Source: Lepraria neglecta
Taxonomy: Eukaryota; Ascomycota; Lecanoromycetes; Lecanorales; Stereocaulaceae
Direction of reading: 5' to 3'
NCBI GenBank assembly: GCA_033220425.1
Contig: CM065650.1
Coordinates: forward strand, 2,604,001-2,668,000
DNA length: 64,000 nt
Shown: positions 57,349 through 64,000 of the stretch, piece after piece
Numbering within the stretch: the first letter of the stretch is position 1
Layout: every line of letters begins with the position of its first letter
Notes under the pieces: model-generated
Told to the model about the DNA's origin: nothing
The model's input: only the letters and a program-made list of their open reading frames with translations
Databases searched by the model: none
Position numbers and translations under genes: made by a program

Positions 57349-59634
57349 TCACATCATCATAAGGCGTGTAGTTCTCCTCTCTGGGTATCTCCGGCTTGGC
57401 CCCAGGGAGGAGGGCAGTTGGGCAGCCCGGAAGGCGTGTTGTTCGCATAGCGTCCTGCCGCTCCATTCGAAGTAGTCGTCTCGCAGGATTCTGTGACACT
57501 CCTGACAGCTGAAGCAGTGGGGATGGAATTTCAGCCGCTGTTCAGTATCCAGATACTGGCCTTCGATGCCTCGATCACACTTGGTGCATAGTGAATTGTT
57601 AAGCTCATGGTAGTGTCGAGCACAGTAGGGGTGGTTGTCCATGACGTAGAAGTCCGCTGTCTGGAAGGGCGCTTGACATGTTTTGCAGACGAAACATTGC
57701 TTATGGTAGCGTCCAGTGAGTCTGCCGTCGGCCGAGCTGACAGACTTGCCCCTGATGAGCTCTCCGCAGCCTCTGCAGTTGCCTTTGTTCCCGGTCGTAG
57801 GTCTCCGAGGTGGAGCCTGTCGCTGTTGGGATGGAGGCGCCGGAGCCACGCGGAGATTGTTCGATTGAGGTGCGAAGGAAGATAAAAAGTACTCGTCGGG
57901 CGATGTTGTAGGTGTGCCATAACTGACGGGCGCTTCTTTCGGTGGTGCTGGAGACGGTTGAGGGATGTTTGCTGGAGCAATTGGTGGCGTTGGCTTGAGG
58001 GGACCATCCCTAGAGTCATCTCTCGCCGTTGATGGCTCCTCTAAGGATGGCCCGTTATCCACATCAAATTGGAACCCGTTGAATAAGTTATTGACCCGAC
58101 TGTTGTCAGAACGCCCTTTCGACCGCTGCGGTGAATCATTCAGAGGCGGACTAGACCTCGAGCTGCCACTTTTGACCCCAGAGCCGAAGGACTCGTTTGA
58201 AGAAGTCGATTGGGTGGGTGTATGATAAGGATTGCTCTGCTCGAAGGTCTGTACATTGGCGGGTATGGGCACCGGAGGCGCGTCTTGTAGTCTCCGATCG
58301 TCTCTTGCATCGCTCCTACTGGCACTCCTCGCCCGTGCTGTTGCTGCTCGATCTCCAGCCTGGGACGTAGTGCGACCTCTTATCGACTTCGATGATTTGA
58401 AGGAGCTGGTACTTCCAATTTCGTGCAGTGGTTGCATAGCAGCAGCGGCAAGCGAAGGCCTCGGCTTGTGTCCTTTTCCAGAAGGCTCTGAAGGCCTCCT
58501 ATGGAATGAAGCCTGATCTTCTGTCCGGGTACTGCTGTCCTCCTCTTCCGGGAATGTGTTCGAGCGGCGCTCCTGCCCGAAAGTACCAAAGTCAAAGTCT
58601 GACTCTATTGGCTTCTGTCTATTCTCCACGCTGAGGTACTCGGCTTGATGTGAAGGTCTTCTTGGCGGAGGAGGCATGGCTGGTATGGTCGGTACTTCTT
58701 CTCTGTTTCGATCAAAGGTGTATCTGGAGTTTGCCGAGGCGTTTGAGACCGAATAAGAATGGCTGCGCGTGTAGTTTGAGCTTGAGGTTGAAGGTCGCTG
58801 AACATGTGCTTTGGAACCCCCCGAGCTTATAGGGCGGATAAAGTCCTGGCTACTACTCATAGACGATGTCTTCTTATGCCCCGACGGAGGGGATTGCCTT
58901 TTCTCGCTGAAAGGCCCTGGTGCAATGCTGTTCATCCGTTGCAACACACTACCTCCTCCAGTAGATAGTGGACTCAACGGACCGTATCCTGAATCACGCT
59001 CTGTCCTTTCTGACGGCTTGTTCGGTAGGAAATTGAATGTCTCATCCACTGGCGTAATTGGTGTCGCGCTCCGCGACTTGACCGTTGGGAAGAGAGGAAA
59101 CGCAGAGTCTTGTGATATTGTGATGTCAGGCGAGCGGGGACCCATTGAGAGTGGAGTAGTGGCGCTTCTTGAGGGTTTTTGAAATGGTGATTTCCGGCCA
59201 TTGAATGAGAGTGCTGGGGACGCACTTCGCGAGCTGGTTATAGGTTTTGGTGAAGGTAAGCGTTCGTCGGACTGGAGAATGGAATCGACTTTGTATCGTT
59301 TGGTCAGCATCATGAGGGTGTCTAAGGATTGTACTCACGTACATGTAGATGCGGCATTGAGTCGTGGGGGTGGAGTCTTAGTGGATCTTAGGGGAGGTGG
59401 TGGCATGTCGGGTTTGGTTATGGGTGGTGCGAATGGCCCATCGAGAGCATTCAGTCGGGACTCTGGCAGAGGAGGAGCTGGAATTGTATCAGTAGAGGGA
59501 TTGTGTATCAAGGGCAAGACCGGGTTACCTAGAGCACATGTATGATCTCCCATATTCGAGATTGGGATCTCGACGCTGCAGTTTGAGCATTTTATGGTCG
59601 GCAGAAAGCTCGACGCTCGCGTTGTGGACGCCAT
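57349..59634 (-). CDS. Paxillin-like protein with two LIM domains
   Basis: Likely an actin/septum or polarity scaffold (Pxl1 type). Exons on the minus strand: 59343-59634, 57349-59288; one 54-nt intron with a GTACGT donor; 743 aa, ATG at 59634. The N-terminus has a small Cys/His motif (IKCSNCSVEIPISNMGDHTC), a possible extra zinc site. Residues 60-590 are disordered, rich in Ser, Pro and Arg, with many SP/TP phosphosite-like positions and Pro-rich runs that could bind SH3 domains. LIM1 starts at about 600 (CRGCGELI to PYCARHY) and LIM2 at about 660 (CTKCDRGIEGQY to LCEQH), with complete Cys/His ligands by eye. The region is convergent with nsdD and divergent from INO1. The exact ortholog is not certain. 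Confidence 0.92.
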
Positions 59635-61755
59635 GTTTGCTTTTCATCTCCTTTCCCACCAGTCACGCGAAGGAATGTTCTCGGCCAGAACGCAGCAATC
59701 CGTGTTTACGCTGCAAGCTGCCCACAACGGTTAAGAAGCAATTATTTTCCTGTGTACGTTTATCAATTAAGACTCATATGTATGATGATGAACTCTCCGA
59801 GAGTGCAGGCGATATTCTCGTAGGCGCCGAGTGCATTAGAATGAGCGGAATGCTAGCGCAGCCAGGGGAACGTGAAATGAGGGACTAGACTTGGCGGTTT
59901 GGCTGAAGGAGAGGACGGATTGGCTGCGAGGGACAAATGAATGACGATGATCAATCTCAACAGCTCAGCCCAGTGATCAAAAAACACACTCTGTACAATT
60001 GGTGACGCGGAGTTGATGAGGAAGGATGATGCTTTCGGGAGATTCACAGGAGACCAAAGCCAATATTTTCGGGCCTAGCTTAAACTCTGAGTACTTTGAC
60101 ATGGGGGTACCTTGGGGAGATCTGGAACAATCCCACGAATTTTTTCGTTGGGTATGAAGGGATGATGGATCTAGAGCTGAGATTCCTTTTATGAGCAAGA
60201 AGTGGTTCCACGGTTAACAGCTGTTCGTACAATACTTACACAAACTCGATAAACCACGATCATTGGTGTGCGAGCGGTCATGCAGGTCAGAACAGGGATT
60301 AGGCGGAAGGAACTGGTGGCTTGTCCCATTTGGGAATTGATTTTCGGTTTCAGGAGAAGGTTGCATCTTGTTCGATAATTATCTACTTCCTTAATCAACC
60401 ACTTGTGTAGAGGTAAATAAACAACAAACAAGACTTGGTGGAGTTCTCAAACGTCTTAATGAACCATCACGCCGTACTAGACGAGCAAAACGACCACGTG
60501 ACTACCACAAGTCGTGGCCCAGAGTTTGTCTGACTGTATGGCTTCATCTTTGATGCACTCGCTTTGCAGTTTCTTTTCAAATCGGCTTTGGACAGTTCCC
60601 CTTCTATATCCTTTCCAGACCCCGACTGGCCCTACCTTTACAGCAGCGAAACTACAGCTTCTAGCTGAAAAGGACTGGGTATTTGAACCTAGTGAATCTG
60701 CCGAGGTTCTTACTTCAGGGTCCCTATTAAGGCTCAGATTTAGGCTTTTATTGAGTTATGATCGTACCTTTTTCCCTCCCGACGGAGCGCAGAAATGGCC
60801 AAAAACCGGGTCGAATACCCAATGCCCTTGAAATGAAACAGAATCAGCATCAATAAGCCCAAATTCTCTGGAAATTTATCTTGATAGCTTTCGACTTGCG
60901 ACAATTTCAATGTCAAAGCCTTCCATCATTGACTCTTTCATATGGCACCTCGTCTGCTGAAGGGGACTGCCATGGGGGATAGTACCGATCCAACATCGTT
61001 TCCTTACCCCGGGGACTCTGCTATTGTTCAAGGTAAAGTCCTCAATTCTGCTGGTATCTAACGGCGCTTTATGGGGGTTTGTTCTGTCTAGAATTGTTTT
61101 TATCTCAGTCTGCACAGTCCAACAACAGCAGGTGGTCACGATTTGCTCGTAGCAGTGGTCTCGCCAATGCAGCTAACTATGGATAATGTCGCCTTCACTG
61201 GCTAGCCATGCCTTTAGGCCATGCGTTGAGTTCGCGTGATATGCTAGGTACTGCGTTGATACCCTGCTTATCGATAGCTTCACGCTAGCGGAGAAGATTG
61301 CACCCCCCGGAGTTGACCCCCACATAGCGTTATGTTGTTGAAAACTCTACTCATTAACACAGCCGAAGGGGCCGCACTTTTCTCTCCAACAAACATTCTT
61401 TCTCCAGAAAGCAACTCCAATCCTCACTAAATCCATTTCAAGCAGATCGCACGCTGAAGTGCGGTCACAACACCGGCAAAACGTATTCCAACTTGCTAAA
61501 CTCGTCAGTCTCCCCACCCTTCAATTGTTCCACATGAATTATCACGAATGTCGTCCTTTGGTCACGTTCGGTCCTCGCGTATAGCCTCTTAAAGAGTTCT
61601 ATGGGAAACAGTATGAACAGCTATACTGACATGTCTAATTTACAGGGTTCACCACCCGTTCAACGGAGGCCGACGCTCTTCTGCTCCAGGAGGTGCATCG
61701 GACTCGCCCTACGTCAGATAAACTTGATCAAGTCGACTAAAAACCCTTCACAAAC
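59635..61755. promoter_or_regulatory. Divergent intergenic region, LIM gene / INO1
   Basis: 2.1 kb without a supported gene. Upstream of INO1, a splice-like pair (GTATAG at 61579 and a TGACATG..TTTACAG ending at 61645) may mark a 67-nt 5' UTR intron. A CACATGAAT at 61530 contains the CATGTG core of the yeast inositol-responsive element on the minus strand, but the match to CATGTGAAAT is incomplete and may be chance. Confidence 0.4.
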
Positions 61756-63471
61756 ATGGCTCCTCATGCAGAAGGCCTGAACGGCTATACCAATGGCTCA
61801 AGCCATACCGCATCTACAAGCGAGCCAAAGGACCTCTTCACCGTCGACTCCCCCAATGTCATCTACACAGACAATGAGATCAAAAGCAAATACGTCTACC
61901 GTACCACTTCCGTCTCCCAGTCCGGGAACGGAAAATACGTGGCTACACCAAAAGAGACGGTCTATGACTTCAAGGTTGAACGCAAGGTTGGAAAGGTTGG
62001 AATGATGCTTGTCGGTTGGGGTGGAAACAATGGAACCACCGTCACCGCAGGCATCATAGCCAACCGTCGTGGTTTGGTCTGGGATACTCGTGAAGGACCA
62101 AGGCTTGCCAACTACTATGGATCCGTTGTCATGTCTTCGACTATGAAGCTGGGCACGGAGGCGAAGACCGGCAAGGAAATCAACATTCCATTCCACGACG
62201 TCTTGCCCATGGTACACCCGAATGATCTTGTGATTGGCGGATGGGATATCAGTGGCATGAATCTGGCCCAAGCCATGGACAGAGCGGCTGTACTCGAGCC
62301 TACATTGAAGAGCTTGGTCAAGAAGGAAATGGCGGAGATGAAGCCGCTTCCCAGCATCTACTATCCTGATTTCATCGCTGCGAACCAGGGAGACCGTGCC
62401 GACAATCTTCTCGAAGGATCCAAGGCCAGCCTAGTACACGTCGAGCAGCTCCGCAAGGACATCCGGTAAGTCTGATCTCACGTGGGCAACTTTACATGTT
62501 AACCAGTGTGTAGCGACTTCAAAGAAACTCATGGGCTTGACAAGGTCATTGTGCAGTGGACTGCCAACACTGAGCGTTACGCCGATATCATTGAGGGCGT
62601 CAACGACACTGCTGATAACCTTATGAAGGCTGTTGAAGCTGGACACGAGGAAGTCTCTCCGTCGACTGTCTTTGCAATTGCTTGTATTCTTGAGAACGCA
62701 CCCTTCATCAACGGTTCCCCCCAGAACACATTCGTGCCTGGAGCTATTCAGCTCGCGGAGAAGTACGGCGCTTTCATCGGTGGCGACGACTTCAAATCCG
62801 GTCAGACGAAGATGAAGTCTGCCTTGGTGGACTTCATGATTAACGCCGGCATTAAGCTTACCTCGATCTCGAGCTACAATCATCTTGGTAACAATGACGG
62901 CATGAACTTGAGCTCGCAGAAGCAGTTCCGCTCCAAGGAAATCTCCAAGTCGAACGTAGTGGATGACATGGTCGAAGCAAATAACGTTCTCTACAAACCC
63001 GGAGAGCACCCGGATCATTGCGTGGTCATCAAATACATGCCCGCAGTCGGTGACAACAAGCGGGCACTTGACGAGTATTACGCCGAAATCTTCATGGGTG
63101 GACATCAGACCATTAGCTTGTTCAATGTCTGCGAGGACTCCCTCTTAGCCTCTCCTTTGATCATTGACCTTGTGATCATTGCTGAGATGATGACTCGCAT
63201 CACCTGGAAGGCTGACGGTGGCGACGGAGCAAATGACTACAAAGGCTTCCATAGCGTGCTTAGCATCTTGAGCTACATGCTGAAGGTAAGGATTTGTGTC
63301 TCAAAACCTGATGAACGTTGTTGCTGACATACATAGGCTCCTTTGACCCCTCCAGGCACGCCTGTCGTCAACGCTTTGGCCAAGCAGCGTGGAGCTTTGA
63401 CCAACATCTTCCGCGCGTGTGTTGGCCTGCAGCCAGAGTCCGATATGACGCTTGAGCACAAGATGTTTTAA
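61756..63471 (+). CDS. INO1: Inositol-3-phosphate synthase
   Basis: It converts glucose-6-phosphate to myo-inositol-3-phosphate with bound NAD, the committed step to inositol and phosphatidylinositol (EC 5.5.1.4), in the cytosol. Exons: 61756-62465, 62514-63285, 63337-63471; introns 48 and 51 nt; 538 aa, the usual size. Landmarks: [16 protein letters not shown], the dinucleotide-binding loop at about 85-100; [75 protein letters not shown], the catalytic core; and C-terminal [16 protein letters not shown]. Splice junctions restore RDFKETHG and MLKAPLTPPG. A CT-rich leader with a possible UTR intron precedes it. Confidence 0.98.
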
Positions 63472-63791
63472 AGACGCTCGCGAATTCTCTTTGGGTGTTG
63501 GAGCAGAATGCTAGCTAATGAGGTTATGGAGAAGGGGATGATTGCTTAATTTTGTCACAGTAGGTCGAAGCTCCCTTAGTACATTCCTTTAGATCCAAGG
63601 AGAATAGCCGCCTGAATTCATGTCATATCCATTTGCAATAAGATGATGCTGTGACCTGTACTTGATGATCGTCGGTGATATTTGCCCTATCCAAGACCGG
63701 AGCCAAGCGCAGCCGAATCGTACCATATCTTACCAAGTACTTCTCCGTCCTAAGGTAGTCTCATCATCGAGTTGTAGCGACCTCAGAAGTG
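63472..63791. other. Short intergenic spacer
   Basis: 320 bp covering the INO1 3' flank and the leader of the next gene; nothing else was seen. Confidence 0.5.
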
Positions 63792-64000
63792 ATGGCGCCA
63801 CAAGTCCCCCCAATTCAATCATTCTTCCAACCCGAAGTCCCCTCTCCAACCTCCCACACACCCTCAAGGCACTCAATTAGCAAAGCCGACATGAATGACG
63901 GCTTCACCTCGTCAGAAGTTGAAGCCGCTCTCCATCCTGCTTTGCATAAATGGCAACCCCGTATGACATATGATGAAGTCGACATTGGCAGTTTGGTCCC
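63792..64000 (+). CDS. 5' end of a gene cut by the window edge
   Basis: An ATG at 63792 opens a frame without stop to the end of the window (69 codons). Composition is clearly protein-like: it starts MAPQVPPIQSFFQPE, continues with a Ser/Pro-rich segment and then DGFTSSEVEAALHPALHKW and YDEVDIGSLVP. The phrase before the edge faintly recalls a fungal OB-fold nucleic-acid-binding protein, but this is from memory and too short to name. Introns beyond the edge cannot be judged. Confidence 0.6.
   Translation, partial: MAPQVPPIQSFFQPEVPSPTSHTPSRHSISKADMNDGFTSSEVEAALHPALHKWQPRMTYDEVDIGSLV

Noticed and set aside
61529-61539. Inositol-responsive element upstream of INO1
   Set aside because: Only the CATGTG core is present, which occurs often by chance, and moulds are not known to me to use the yeast Ino2/Ino4 circuit in the same way.
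1-64000. RIP-type C-to-T decay, CRISPR array, biosynthetic cluster, retroelement
   Set aside because: No AT-rich mutated repeats, no regular spacer-repeat pattern, no synthase/transport/regulator set belonging to one pathway, and no reverse transcriptase or integrase motifs were seen.

Overview
This 64 kb window is nuclear DNA of a filamentous ascomycete (Pezizomycotina; the class cannot be fixed from the sequence alone). The evidence is short introns, mostly 48-66 nt, with GT..AG ends and CTAAC/CTGAC branch sites, intron-rich housekeeping genes on both strands, and an NsdD-type GATA factor and a paxillin-like LIM protein typical of moulds. No rRNA, tRNA, CRISPR array or retroelement was found.

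Layout: 0.3-9 kb is accessory DNA. It holds a CCT microsatellite, two copies of one hAT-like MITE (757-1131 and 6377-6745) and, between them, a cluster of small, partly decayed genes for single-pass membrane proteins, two of which are clear paralogs. Then follow glutamate-cysteine ligase (9.2-11.5 kb, +), a secreted GH27 alpha-galactosidase (11.6-13.3, -), a hydrophobic tandem-repeat locus (14.0-14.7, -), phosphoinositide phospholipase C (15.5-18.9, -), a formate/nitrite-family channel (20.8-22.3, -), a low-complexity conserved protein (25.9-27.5, +), a large leucine-rich-repeat protein (29.0-33.2, -), ribosomal protein L5 (33.5-34.5, -), a Dip5-like amino-acid permease (36.8-38.7, +), coatomer epsilon subunit (39.0-40.0, -), phosphatidylserine decarboxylase 2 (40.6-44.2, +), kinetochore protein Dsn1/Mis13 (44.8-46.7, +), a gene-poor 5.8 kb stretch, the GATA factor NsdD (52.6-54.3, +), a two-LIM paxillin-like protein (57.3-59.6, -), inositol-3-phosphate synthase (61.8-63.5, +) and the 5' end of another gene running off the right edge.

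There is no operon-like logic. Several genes touch membrane-lipid metabolism and signalling (PLC, PSD2, INO1), but they are interspersed with unrelated housekeeping genes and look like ordinary synteny. All exon models were built by hand from splice signals and reading-frame continuity, and each multi-exon total is a multiple of three.

The best leads are: the MITE-flanked paralog cluster; a ~140-bp repeat lying on the sense strand just downstream of two unrelated genes (27.8 kb and 54.3 kb); a ~93-bp tandem repeat that encodes repeated membrane segments and shares a splice-site-proximal fragment with the left end of the window; and an RDEL C-terminus on the alpha-galactosidase.
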